Source: Paraburkholderia podalyriae (lineage in GTDB: Bacteria > Pseudomonadota > Gammaproteobacteria > Burkholderiales > Burkholderiaceae). Taken from it: 64,000 bases of DNA. The notes beneath the pieces were generated by a model. The model saw only the letters and a list, made by a program, of their open reading frames with translations. It did no database searches and was not told the origin of the DNA. Each line of letters begins with the position of its first letter. The first letter of the stretch is position 1. The stretch spans positions 124,001 to 188,000 of the forward strand of contig NZ_VZQQ01000015.1 in assembly GCF_014397785.1 (NCBI RefSeq), read 5' to 3'. The position numbers were made by a program, and so were the translations under genes. This document shows, piece by piece, positions 54,716 through 63,550 of this stretch.

Positions 54716-56737
54716 ATGAAAAACGCGAAGCTTAATCCTAACAACGAAGGATCCGGCGCAATTTCGGCGAGGCATTTTTCGTTCCTATCCTATCTGTTCG
54801 CCGCCGTCTTTTTAGGTGCCTGGATGTCCGTCGCGTCCGGGCAGTCAGTTGGACAGCCTTTATCTCCAGAAGTCACCGACTTAGCTCCTGCCGCGACGGC
54901 ATCTCCGATCAATACGTTGGCGGCCACGTCCGCGAACGTGTTGACCTATCATGGCGACACGAATCGTACTGGTTGGAATTCGAGCGAGACGACCCTTGCC
55001 CCTTCCAACGTCAGAGCCGGTTCGTTCGGCGTCGCGCATGCAATCAAGCTCGGCGACCCAGTGAACGACTGGGTCGACGCGCAGCCATTGGTTGTTTCAG
55101 CGTTGAGCGTAAACGGGACAACGCAGGATGTCGTATACGTCGCCACCGAAGCCAACAACATTTACGCCTACTCGGCTTCCACCGGCAAGCTGCTCCTCCA
55201 ACGGAACCTCGGGACTCCGGTACCGCGATCGAGGCTTCCCGGCGGCTGTGGCAACAACGGCCCCACCGTGGGAATCAACTCCACGCCGGTGATCGATCTG
55301 GGCACCCACACGCTATATGTGGTCTCGTTCAAGCTGGTAGGCGGCACGCCGAGCTATTGGCTCCACGCTCTTGACATCACCACCTTGGCTGACAAAGCGG
55401 GTTCTCCGACCTCGGTCTCGGCTTCGCATACCCTGACGAACGGCACGACCCACCATTTCGCCGCACAGTTCAGCCGCCAGCGTGCCGGTATTCTTCTGGC
55501 GAACGGAAACGTCTACGCCGCTTTCGGCAGCTTTTGCGACATACGCGCCGATGAGTCGAGAGGCTGGTTGTTGGGATGGAAGGCGAGCACGCTGTCACCG
55601 CTGCCTGCGAATCAGTTGATGGACAAGCTGTCGACTTCACCCAACACCTTTTTTCTGTCATCCATCTGGATGTCCGGGTATGGCATTGCCGCAGGTCCGT
55701 CGGGGGTGCTGTACGCTGTCACCGGGAACTCAGACCCGTCTGGTACGACCTACGCTCCTCCAAACAACATCCAGGAAAGCGTGGTGAGGCTCTCTGCCGA
55801 CTTGACCACCTTGCAGGACTATTTCACCCCTTCAGGTACTAATGGTGTCGCATCGCTAGATTCGAGGGACGACGATTTCGGTGCCGGTGGGGCCATGGTT
55901 ATACCGGACATCCCTGGACAATCGGCTTCTACGCTCGTTGCCGGCGGAAAGCGCGGCCGTCTGTACCTCATCGACCGGGCCGCGATGGGTCACAACGACT
56001 CCGGCAGAGCGCGTTCCATCGCCGATTTCGGTTCCTGCTGGTGCGGCCCATCGTATTTTATGGGATCGGACGGCGTCCGCCGCGTTGTCAGCAGCGGCGG
56101 CAGAAGCATCAAACTATGGAAGGTTCCGGCAACGGCGACGCTGCAACTGGAAAAATCGTTTTCTAGCATCCAATCCGGCCAGGATGGTGGCTTTTTCACG
56201 ACGATTTCATCGAACGGCACAACATCCGGGTCCGCGATCATCTGGGCCGTCGGTCGCCCCACCTCCACTACTGCGCCGGCCAACGTGACGCTATACGCCT
56301 TCGACGCCTCAGGTGGCACAACACCGATCTTCTCGTCCGTCGCCGGCTCCTGGCCTCACGGCGCCAACGCCAACATCGTGCCCACTGTCGCCAACGGCAA
56401 GGTCTTTGTGGCCAGCTTCGCAGCCCTGAACATCTTCGCTCCGGGCGGGACGCTCGCTCCGGTCGTAGTCCCGCCCCCGGCTACTCCGCCAGGACCTCTG
56501 CCCAGCCAAATCTACGGAATTGTCACTTCGGTAGGCACGTTGCAAATAACCATCCAACCTCAGACTGGAGCCCCTGTGCTCGTTGACACTTCGGCTGCCG
56601 AGCAGGCTCACCTGAGCGTTCCGCTCGTGGTCGGAAAGGCCGTCCACGTCTTCGGCCCATTCAGCAGTGGAGCGTGGCACGCGGAAACAATTCTTCGTGC
56701 CAAGGACGACCCTGAATCTTGGGTGCCCACGAACTGA
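54716..56737 (+). CDS. Exported PQQ-type beta-propeller protein
   Basis: A 673-residue protein. The N-terminal export signal is long (SFLSYLFAAVFLGAWMSVAS, about 22-41). The propeller has repeating blades with PQQ-repeat-like strands (VVYVATEANNIYAYSASTGKLLLQRNLG; LYVVSFKLVGG; STLVAGGKRGRLYLIDR), and cysteines at GCGNNGP and GSCWCGPSYF. After a Pro-rich linker (VVVPPPATPPGP), residues about 595-660 form a small beta domain (QIYGIVTSVGTLQITIQPQT) resembling DUF5666. True quinoprotein dehydrogenase residues were not identified, so cofactor binding is open. pqqA lies 229 bp downstream. GC content is a little lower than the chromosome. Confidence 0.78.
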   Translation: MKNAKLNPNNEGSGAISARHFSFLSYLFAAVFLGAWMSVASGQSVGQPLSPEVTDLAPAATASPINTLAATSANVLTYHGDTNRTGWNSSETTLAPSNVRAGSFGVAHAIKLGDPVNDWVDAQPLVVSALSVNGTTQDVVYVATEANNIYAYSASTGKLLLQRNLGTPVPRSRLPGGCGNNGPTVGINSTPVIDLGTHTLYVVSFKLVGGTPSYWLHALDITTLADKAGSPTSVSASHTLTNGTTHHFAAQFSRQRAGILLANGNVYAAFGSFCDIRADESRGWLLGWKASTLSPLPANQLMDKLSTSPNTFFLSSIWMSGYGIAAGPSGVLYAVTGNSDPSGTTYAPPNNIQESVVRLSADLTTLQDYFTPSGTNGVASLDSRDDDFGAGGAMVIPDIPGQSASTLVAGGKRGRLYLIDRAAMGHNDSGRARSIADFGSCWCGPSYFMGSDGVRRVVSSGGRSIKLWKVPATATLQLEKSFSSIQSGQDGGFFTTISSNGTTSGSAIIWAVGRPTSTTAPANVTLYAFDASGGTTPIFSSVAGSWPHGANANIVPTVANGKVFVASFAALNIFAPGGTLAPVVVPPPATPPGPLPSQIYGIVTSVGTLQITIQPQTGAPVLVDTSAAEQAHLSVPLVVGKAVHVFGPFSSGAWHAETILRAKDDPESWVPTN

Positions 56738-56763
56738 CGCCTTTGCCAATTCCAGTTTGTGCC

Positions 56764-56806
56764 GAAACCGATTGGCGCTAATGGAAGAACTGCTGCAATC
56801 GGTTTC
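56764..56806 (+). terminator. Hairpin after the propeller gene
   Basis: GAAACCGATTG (56764-56774) pairs perfectly with CAATCGGTTTC (56796-56806), with a 21-nt loop. It starts 27 nt after the stop codon at 56737. No T-run, but the place and strength suggest transcription end or 3' protection, and separation from pqqA. Confidence 0.5.
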
Positions 56807-56846
56807 AATCTGAACGAGGCAAAGACTGGTGGTCACCATTTACATA

Positions 56847-56858
56847 AGGGCTAGCCCT
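56847..56858. promoter_or_regulatory. 12-bp palindrome upstream of pqqA
   Basis: AGGGCTAGCCCT is a perfect palindrome 107 nt before the pqqA start, in the only plausible promoter region for it. Could be an operator; no family can be named. Confidence 0.3.
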
Positions 56859-56965
56859 AGCTTCGCATGTGATGCCGGCTGCTGTCGACACCGGGCATGA
56901 AATTTCGCCGGGCCGCCGGCGCAACGCTGTTCCAACCGCTGTTTCAACCGAAGGAGAAAGCACGT

Positions 56966-57040
56966 ATGCAATGGACGACTCCGAGCTACACCGACGTACG
57001 CCTCGGTTTTGAAATCGTGATGTATGTCGCTACGCGTTAA
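56966..57040 (+). CDS. pqqA: Orphan PqqA, precursor peptide of pyrroloquinoline quinone
   Basis: A 24-codon gene with AAGGAG 9 nt before the ATG. It begins MQWTTPSYTDVRLGFEI and ends in YVATR. The Glu (residue 16) and Tyr (residue 20) that PqqE and PqqD use to build PQQ are in the exact E-x3-Y spacing of known PqqA peptides, and MQWTTPSYTD is the standard start. No pqqB, C, D or E gene is present in the window; the peptide would need enzymes from elsewhere in the genome. It lies between two exported propeller proteins. An IS6 scar begins 72 bp downstream, so a former pqq cluster may have been lost. Short length keeps some risk of chance, but 24 residues with intact start, stop and ribosome binding site make that unlikely. 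Confidence 0.85.
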   Translation: MQWTTPSYTDVRLGFEIVMYVATR

Positions 57041-57557
57041 GCCCGCAACCGGGCCGCACGCCGCGGCCCCTTGCGGTTTCGGTTTGTGTTTGACCTCTGC
57101 TTCGAAAAGACATTTCGCAAGCACAAGCGCCCGGTGGGCAGGAGTTGGCGCATGGATGAAAGTTATATCAAGGTCAAAGGCCCGGGTTGAGTCGTAATCG
57201 CTGTCGGCCTCAACCCGCTCGATAAAACTGAATCCGCCGACGTGTGCTCAAAGATTTGGCGAAAATCCCAGATTGATATTGTCTCGCCGCGTGGCTATAA
57301 CACTCGAGCATCCCGTCCCAGCACCACTCATCGTTGCCCGGCACAGATAAACGATGGGCTTCTCCAATCCTTCTTTTCATTGAAGGACCTGCTCTCCGCG
57401 TGGCAAGAAACCGCATTTTGGCCGTGGTGTGGTTGCCTGTCGTCGAGGACATTAACTCGTTTTCCTACGGAGAGATTCACCGAAGCGGCCAGGTGTTGAT
57501 GGTGTTCATTATCTGGTGAAATCGAATCAACGTCGTTCTAATGATTAGGAAAACACA
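57041..57557. other. Gene-poor stretch with an IS6 scar
   Basis: The IS6 remnant is annotated separately at 57113-57180. The rest, 57181-57557, has only short frames without coding character. AGGAAAA before 57558 is the ribosome binding site of the following gene. Confidence 0.45.
57113..57180 (+). pseudogene. IS6-family (IS26-like) transposase fragment
   Basis: Reads FRKHKRPVGRSWRMDESYIK followed by VKG, the segment around the first catalytic Asp of IS6-family transposases (RMDETYIKVKG in relatives), before a stop. Only about 23 codons remain. It marks the right side of the pqqA patch as a break point. Confidence 0.75.
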
Positions 57558-59156
57558 ATGGATATCGAAATTGATGGAGTGCTTAAGGCGGCGAAGGTCA
57601 AGGCGTCTGCTTGCGCCATTGTATGTGTGCTCGGCTGGTCTACGTTAGGCCACGCGGCAACGTGGACAAAGCTGACGAATGCTGCACCCAGTGGAGTGGG
57701 GACCATGGTGCTGTTGACGGACGGCACAGTCATGGTGCAGGGAAATCCTTACGACACCTGGTTGCGCCTGAGCCCCTCCGCTACCGGAAGCTATGTGGAC
57801 GGCACTTGGTCCGCTTTGGCGCCGATGAGCAAGGCGCGTCTGTATTTTGCGTTGAATGTGTTACCGAGCGGCAAGGTCTGGGTTCTTGGCGGCGAATATA
57901 GCGGCACCCCACTCCAGCAGAACATAACGAACACGGGCGAGTTGTACGATCCGCTGGCCAATACGTGGGCTCCCGTAACGGACTTTCCGGAGCAGTACTT
58001 TGGAGATGATCCTTCGATGTTGCTACCGAACGGGAAAATCCTCGCCGGGTCGATTTTCACAAACCAAACCTACCTTTACGATATCGCATCGAATTCGTGG
58101 TCGTTTGGGGGATCCAAGGTTTATCCAGATCGCAGCGACGAGGAGACCTGGGTCAAGATGGTCCGCGGTAAAGTACTTACCTACGACCTTTTCGAAAGCG
58201 TCGCGCAGAATGGTCAATATGCCGAGACCTACGATCCCACCACGCATACGTGGTCGAGCATCAGTCCGAGCGACGGCTCTGCACGCGGGACCATTCCAGC
58301 CCTGAGCAGCGCCGCAATCGGATACGAGCTTGGCCCGTTCCTGAAAATTCGTGGCAATGGAGTTCAGGGGCAGATCTTTGGTATCGGTGCGACCGGGCAT
58401 ACCGCTCTGTACTCACCCTCGACCAACACGTGGGCACCCGGCCCGGATGTCTTTGGTTCGCTTGCCGGCAAATCGGTTCTTTTTGGTTCTGACGATGCAC
58501 CCGGCGCGGTGATACCGAGCGGCCATGTCGTCTTTGCTGCGGACGCCGGGCCCACAAGCGGTTTGTTCAGTCCTCCGACGCAACTGTTTGATTACGACCC
58601 AGTCGCAAATTCGATTACGCCTCTGTCGCCGAGCATTCCTGATTCTAACCTTGGCAGCATTGCGGCATTTATCACAAGGCTGCTGGTGTTGCCGAACGGC
58701 CAGATACTCTTCTCTGACTCGTCGCGCCAACTCTGGGTATACAGCCCGGATGGCGCTCCACAGCGATCATGGGTGCCCGTTTTTTCGAACGTCAAGTACA
58801 GCGGCGCAGGGGTTTTCACGTTGCACGGCGTCCGCATGAATGGCCAATCCGCGGGATCAAGCTACGGCGACGATGTTGAATCGGATGAAAACTACCCCAT
58901 CGTTCGCCTCCAGGACGCGGCGGGCCACGTGTATTACGGAAGGACCACGAATTGGGCCAAGACAGGCGTCGGTCAGGGTGCGAACGAGGAGACGGTCGAT
59001 TTCACTCTGAAGACAGGCATGGTACCCGGAAACTATTCGATTATCGTGAGCGGCGCGGGAATCTCATCCACGCCGCGGTGCGTCACGATCACGAGCGATC
59101 AGATCAAGGGAGTCGGTGGGGCATCAAACGCCGCCATTACGTGCCACGGTAACTGA
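57558..59156 (+). CDS. Exported kelch-repeat / galactose-oxidase-like protein
   Basis: A 532-residue protein. The signal peptide spans about 10-34 (SACAIVCVLGWSTLGHAA). The propeller has kelch-type strands with paired GG/GE and W (MSKARLYFALNVLPSGKVWVLGG, TGELYDPLANTWAPVTDFPE, YDIASNSWSFGG, AETYDPTTHTWSS, LYSPSTNTWAPGP). A C-terminal immunoglobulin-like domain (FTLHGVRMNGQSAGSSYGDD and YPIVRLQDAAGHVYYGRTTN) resembles the DUF1929 domain of galactose/glyoxal oxidases. I could not place the Cu-binding Tyr and His residues, so activity is not claimed. Confidence 0.78.
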   Translation: MDIEIDGVLKAAKVKASACAIVCVLGWSTLGHAATWTKLTNAAPSGVGTMVLLTDGTVMVQGNPYDTWLRLSPSATGSYVDGTWSALAPMSKARLYFALNVLPSGKVWVLGGEYSGTPLQQNITNTGELYDPLANTWAPVTDFPEQYFGDDPSMLLPNGKILAGSIFTNQTYLYDIASNSWSFGGSKVYPDRSDEETWVKMVRGKVLTYDLFESVAQNGQYAETYDPTTHTWSSISPSDGSARGTIPALSSAAIGYELGPFLKIRGNGVQGQIFGIGATGHTALYSPSTNTWAPGPDVFGSLAGKSVLFGSDDAPGAVIPSGHVVFAADAGPTSGLFSPPTQLFDYDPVANSITPLSPSIPDSNLGSIAAFITRLLVLPNGQILFSDSSRQLWVYSPDGAPQRSWVPVFSNVKYSGAGVFTLHGVRMNGQSAGSSYGDDVESDENYPIVRLQDAAGHVYYGRTTNWAKTGVGQGANEETVDFTLKTGMVPGNYSIIVSGAGISSTPRCVTITSDQIKGVGGASNAAITCHGN

Positions 59157-60302
59157 GGGTTACACCCGAATCCGGGACGCCTGCGGCCTTCGCCCGCTGA
59201 CCGCAGGCCGCTCCGGGCACGCGAGCTCGCCGATAATGCCGGATTGGGCAGCAGGTTGCCGACCAACCTTGGGCGAGCCGCCAAAAGTGACGTCTCCTGG
59301 GGCATAGTAATGACCGCTCCAGAACAAAAGCCGTCCACTACACGTCAGTGGGTCGACCGACGGCTCAGGGTCGCGTCAGTCCGCTCTTCAAATTCATCGC
59401 CGGAAAGCGGCCAGTGGAATTCCGCTTCCCGGAAGCGGCCAGTCGGCACTGCCTACTCCTGCGACCCACTGCGGACGTTGAACCTGCACAACCTTGACGG
59501 CAGTTTTCGAGGTGCAACGGCCATTCGATCGGTCACAGCGGAGAGCGGATGCTGGGCGAAAACTGACGCACGCCTCGCTTGCTCGCCGGTTAGCTCCGTC
59601 ACTCCATGTGATCAGAGCTTCTCTGCGCGTGAGAGACAGTCACAGCTTGCACTTACTAACACGGCGCAGCCCGGGGGCGGATGTCAGCCGGGCGTCTTGG
59701 TCGGCCGACTGCTCACGTCGCAGTTTGGGAGTTAGCGTTCCGGGCGAGCTCACCATCCTCGATGCATAGGCCAGCACGCCATTGCCGTCGTGATTGGTCT
59801 GCGCATGCTAGCGCTGCGCATCGTAGATCGCGAGCTTCGTCTGGGTGACGGCCAGTTCGTTGCCGCTGGGGCGCCGCAAGCGCATTTCATCGGCGACCGG
59901 GTGCGTGTCGAAGTGCGATCCCCGACCAGCACCACCGCCCTCGACGATCTCGCGTGAGGTGTGTCCTTCGCCCTGCGAAGGTCGTCGTTGCAGGGTTCGT
60001 GGACGGCCCCCCAGTCGCTTTGGTCGGCATCGTCGTGACCGGGAAGACCCTCGCGTCTGAACTCGCGGCGCCTTTCAGGGCGATTTCTCGCAAGGCCATA
60101 AACGATCGCGACCGTGCTGGAGCGGCTCGCATTGCAATTAGCCTAGCCGTTTTCATTGCGCATGCAGCTTGCCGGTGTCGCTTCCCAGCGCACTGATCCA
60201 TCTCCTGTGGCACGAACGGGTCAAGCAGGATGGGGGCAATCGCTGGCTTGTCCCGGCACCCAGCGGGCGATCACTAGCAGCGGCTAGGGGGTCATGGGTC
60301 GG
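59157..60302. other. Decayed island stretch, 1.15 kb, no intact gene
   Basis: Short frames only. On the minus strand around 59960-59815 a coding-like segment reads HPVADEMRLRRPSGNELAVT followed by QTKLAIYDAQR and a stop; it may be the C-terminal remnant of an unidentified protein. The segment 59400-59560 repeats GCGGCCAGT and AAGCGG motifs typical of degraded accessory DNA. Confidence 0.35.
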
Positions 60303-62570
60303 TTAATGGCCCGGTTGCCAGCGCAGGACCGGGTGAGTCGCGCCGACCGGCATGACCCACGCGCCGGTCGGCCCAAAGTCCCAGCCGACGAAGCTGGCCG
60401 GATCGCTCATCTGCGCGGTGGTCAAGCCGTTCGAAGCCGGCAGATTGCCGCCGCTTTTTGCTTGTCCCGTCGTTTCGGTATTCCAGTAGACGTCGCTGCC
60501 GAGTCCTGTGCAGTATTCGCAGACCCCACCCACTGTCACAAGGTTGAACGCGGAGACGTTGCCTGACGCGAACGACTCTGTGATCGTCCCGGTGCTGCTG
60601 TTGACGAGGCCGCCGGACGAGCCGCGTGACTCGTTAGCGGCAACGTTGCCTGTCGCGTAGGACTGAGTGATAGTGCCTAGATTGCTATAGACGAGGCCGC
60701 CGCCGCCGGAGTCGGCCGTGACGTTGGCGCTGCTGCCGGAGCGCGCGATCGTTCCATAGTTGGTGCCGACGAGACCACCAAGCGTCGCGCCGGCGGTATT
60801 GCTTGCCGGCGCGATGTAACCCGAGGTGAACGTATTGATGATCAGGCCGTGATTGCTCATGGCGAGAATGCCGTCGGACCTGTAAGACGGCGCATAGGTG
60901 CCCGACTGTGCGTTCAGGACGTTCACGTCCCTGACCGCGCCGTTCGCGGCAATATCGCTAAACACAGCGTCCGTGTCGGGCCTGATGTTGGACACGTTGT
61001 GCCACATGCCGTCAAATTGACCGGTGAACGACAGCTTGCTGGCGAATCCGAGCGTCTTGAACGCGTAGCCGTCCGCGTCAATGTCGCGGCCCAGTGCATA
61101 GTTGCCGCTCATATCGCTCTCGATGTTCTGCAGATCCTGCGCCGTATTGACGATCTTGTAGCCGGTGGTCTGCGTGAGCAGCCCGCTATATTCTGGCGCG
61201 GCCCACGCACCGTTCGCGAGCATGGTGCCTGGCGTGAAGCTGCCGGTCATGTCATAGAACGCGCTCACCGTGCCAGTGCTTTGCGACCAGTCGATCATGC
61301 CGTTATTCGTGACGCTGCCGCCGTTGTTCACGCCGGCCGCGTCCGCGCGAAGCGTCAGCGCGCCGCCGCCCTGGTTGCTGAAGGTGACGCCCGGGCCGAC
61401 CGATACGCTATGCGCCGCGTTCAGCGCGAGCGATGCGCCGCCTGTCCACTGAACGCTTTGATCCGCGTTGATGTCGCCGCTCCGGCCTGCCGCACCGGTG
61501 GTCGTCATTGAGATCGACGTACCGTCGTTCATGCTGCGCGCGAATGAGCGTCCCGCGCCGTTATCGAACGTGTAGGCGGGCAGCGTGACGTTCCATTGAC
61601 CCGCGACGACCTTCGCGAAGTCCCCCCAGAACGTGAAGAGCCCCGTGTCCATATCGACCGTGCCGCCTTTGCCGTCCGCGTTCTTCGCGGCGATGTTGCC
61701 GGCGAGAATCACCTGTCCAAGGGGGCCCGTGACGAGCCACACATGCCCGTCGCGCACGGCGGTGCCGGTCGCACGCAGGACGTCGGCGTTGCCAGCGAGA
61801 GCATAGATGTTGCCGTCAACGGCTTGCAGGCTGACCTGCGCCGCTTCGACCGCGCCCGTGTTGACGATCGCGCCGCTGCTCGCTGTCTGCACGAACATCT
61901 GCTGCGAGCTGGAGGAGTCCTGCAACAGCACCTTGTTACCGACACCGATTTCGGCCGTGCCATTCGGCGCGCTGACGTTGCCGTAGTTGTCCACTTCCTT
62001 CGCGGCTATCAGCAGTACGTCGCCGTTCGTCGACCCGATATTGCCGAGATTGACTACGCGATGATCCGACTGGCCGGAAAACGTCAGCGCGCAGCCGTTC
62101 ATGAACGACGCGTTGTCGGTGTCGAGCGTGGAGGCGACGAAACGGCCGCCCGTCGTGACGACACCTTGCGGCCCGATCAGCACGCCTTGCGGATTGATCA
62201 GGTAGACGCTGCCCGTTGCGTTGAGCTTGCCGAGCAGCATCGACGGCGTGCCGCCTGTCACGCGGTTCAGCGTCGCGCCGTCGCCGTTGTTGAAGATGAC
62301 CGTGTTGCCCTGGCCGATAGAGAAGCGATTCCAGTCGATCACGCCGCGCGTCGAGCCCGGTTGCGTGATCACAAGATCGTTGCCCTGGCCGGCCATCGTG
62401 CCCGCGCCGGCGACGTAACGGCCGCCTTGTGGAAGGAGGCCCGCCGCGAGCGCCACGGGTGTCAGGGACAGTCCAGTCAGCGAAATGCCGATGGCCAGCA
62501 GGGAGCCTGCGTTTGAATGTTGCCGACGCTGTGCGCGTCGCACATTCCGAGGTAGGTTCTGTCGTGACAT
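60303..62570 (-). CDS. Filamentous-haemagglutinin-type exoprotein (TpsA) with GLUG-like repeats
   Basis: I chose the ATG at 62570 (MSRQNLPRNVRRAQRRQHSN), giving 755 residues. A signal peptide (SLLAIGISLTGLSLTPVALA) is followed by the haemagglutination-activity/TPS domain: GNDLVITQPGSTRGVIDWNRFSIGQGNTVIFNN, ATLNRVTGG, LLGKLNATGSVYLINPQGVLIG. Beta-helix repeats follow. Near the C-terminus are GLUG-type repeats (GGLVGTNYGTIARSGSSANVT; ITQSYATGNV; GGLVNSSTGTITESFASGNV) as in adhesins. TPS proteins need a TpsB outer-membrane partner and none is seen here. The C-terminus lacks any toxin domain, so adhesion is more likely than contact-dependent killing. Confidence 0.88.
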   Translation of the reverse strand: MSRQNLPRNVRRAQRRQHSNAGSLLAIGISLTGLSLTPVALAAGLLPQGGRYVAGAGTMAGQGNDLVITQPGSTRGVIDWNRFSIGQGNTVIFNNGDGATLNRVTGGTPSMLLGKLNATGSVYLINPQGVLIGPQGVVTTGGRFVASTLDTDNASFMNGCALTFSGQSDHRVVNLGNIGSTNGDVLLIAAKEVDNYGNVSAPNGTAEIGVGNKVLLQDSSSSQQMFVQTASSGAIVNTGAVEAAQVSLQAVDGNIYALAGNADVLRATGTAVRDGHVWLVTGPLGQVILAGNIAAKNADGKGGTVDMDTGLFTFWGDFAKVVAGQWNVTLPAYTFDNGAGRSFARSMNDGTSISMTTTGAAGRSGDINADQSVQWTGGASLALNAAHSVSVGPGVTFSNQGGGALTLRADAAGVNNGGSVTNNGMIDWSQSTGTVSAFYDMTGSFTPGTMLANGAWAAPEYSGLLTQTTGYKIVNTAQDLQNIESDMSGNYALGRDIDADGYAFKTLGFASKLSFTGQFDGMWHNVSNIRPDTDAVFSDIAANGAVRDVNVLNAQSGTYAPSYRSDGILAMSNHGLIINTFTSGYIAPASNTAGATLGGLVGTNYGTIARSGSSANVTADSGGGGLVYSNLGTITQSYATGNVAANESRGSSGGLVNSSTGTITESFASGNVSAFNLVTVGGVCEYCTGLGSDVYWNTETTGQAKSGGNLPASNGLTTAQMSDPASFVGWDFGPTGAWVMPVGATHPVLRWQPGH

Positions 62571-63526
62571 ACCCTCTCCCGCGTCCACGCGAAATGGCTG
62601 CCGACGACCCGCAGAGTCGAGCGCAAATACGTTGGTCGCAGCGTCTGAAGAATAGCTCCTGGCCCCGCGCATGCACATGCCGATATCTCTGCGTTTTGCG
62701 CCTTGTTGTGTGTGCAGTTGGGGCCGCTTGTTGTGTGGCGGCATCTCCTAATGTGTCTAGGAAATCAATGTGAAAGCGCTACATGACGCGACTTGGTCTT
62801 CGCAGTCGCCCTCGACTGGACCTGTGGACAGCCGATAGCGATAGACAACAGCGGTATCCGTGTCCAAAGGCCAAGGACCGGTTGCAATGCGGAGCAGACG
62901 TTTGAACGCCCGTCCAACGGGAGGGGCGAACGACGCTTGATGGCCGGGTTGAGGCAGTGCCACCGGCAATTTGCTCGCCGGAAACCGGCCATTGAGCGGG
63001 GGCGGATGAGACCTTGCCTATTCAAATTGGATGGCGACCTCGACCGGCGGCTCGTGGCCGATTGGGTGCGGTCGTCAACGGCCGCTTGTTGGCACCCCAG
63101 TTCGCAAAACCTGAATTGGCTGACTGACCGGTTTGGAAAAAGTTATCTGACCGGAGTGGGTCGACTTGCGGCGGTGGTCGTCGGCCCGGGTGCTGGCACG
63201 ATGCAGTTGTCTTGACGTCGATGTAGGCGAGCTTGACACAGGCGAATGCCTGCGGGCCGATCAGTACCTCGGTGCAGCCGGCGTAGGCGCAGAAGTGCTC
63301 GAAGTCGTCCATCGCGGTATGGCCGCGTTCGTTCGGTTCGAGCGGCACGGCTTCGAGCAGGTTTTCGAGTAGCTGAACGGGTTTCTGGTAGCACATGGCG
63401 CGGCCCTCCGGGAATTCGATACTCACGACGAGCATCAACGGTTCCTGCATGAACGCCGCGACGCGGCGCTAACCTTAGAATCTCGCAAACCGAAGCCAGG
63501 CAGCGGATTGACGATGGTCTGACTCT
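62571..63526. other. Decayed DNA at the right end of the island
   Basis: 956 bp from the TpsA start to the right half-site. Mostly without coding signal apart from the minus-strand fragment annotated at 63200-63450. 62910-63180 holds degraded, GC-rich text with recurring CCGGCCA and GGTTTGG motifs. Confidence 0.4.
63200..63450 (-). pseudogene. Possible gene fragment, unknown family
   Basis: The reverse frame from the ATG at 63450 reads MQEPLMLVVSIEFPEGRAMC, then LENLLEAVPLEPNERGHTAM and FEHFCAYAGCTEVLIGPQAF, with good codon use for about 80 residues. The open frame continues to 63022 but the later part has no coding character. It may be the 5' part of a small island gene cut by rearrangement. 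No family recognised. Confidence 0.4.
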
Positions 63527-63550
63527 TATATATACAATAATCACTACCAA
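63527..63550 (+). other. Right junction (attR-like site)
   Basis: TATATATACAATAA (63527-63540) is the inverted near-copy of the left half-site. The shared CAA is at 63548-63550, after which MFS coding sequence resumes with AACCTCGTGATGGCG. Confidence 0.65.

Larger units (their letters stand above)
49844..63549. mobile_element. Genomic island (about 13.7 kb) of a serine recombinase, inserted in an MFS gene
   Basis: The two halves of one MFS gene face each other across this stretch and rejoin in frame if it is removed (GCGGC-AA-CCTCGTG). A serine recombinase gene lies 60 bp inside the left end. TTATTGAATATATA (49855-49868) and its inverted near-copy at 63527-63540 lie at the two ends, 9 and 8 bp from the shared AA. 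Inside are exported proteins, IS scars, an orphan pqqA and long gene-poor stretches. No phage or conjugation genes. Confidence 0.88.

Noticed and set aside
59400..59560. CRISPR or regular repeat array
   Set aside because: Motifs such as GCGGCCAGT recur but without fixed unit length or spacers.
60303..62570. Contact-dependent inhibition (CdiA) toxin
   Set aside because: The protein is short, lacks a VENN-type pretoxin motif and a C-terminal toxin, and no immunity gene or CdiB is nearby.
49846..63526. Prophage or conjugative element
   Set aside because: No capsid, tail, terminase, relaxase or type IV secretion gene was seen; only a recombinase, IS scars and exported proteins.
49843..63550. 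tRNA gene as integration site
   Set aside because: Neither junction resembles a tRNA 3' end; both sides are MFS coding sequence.
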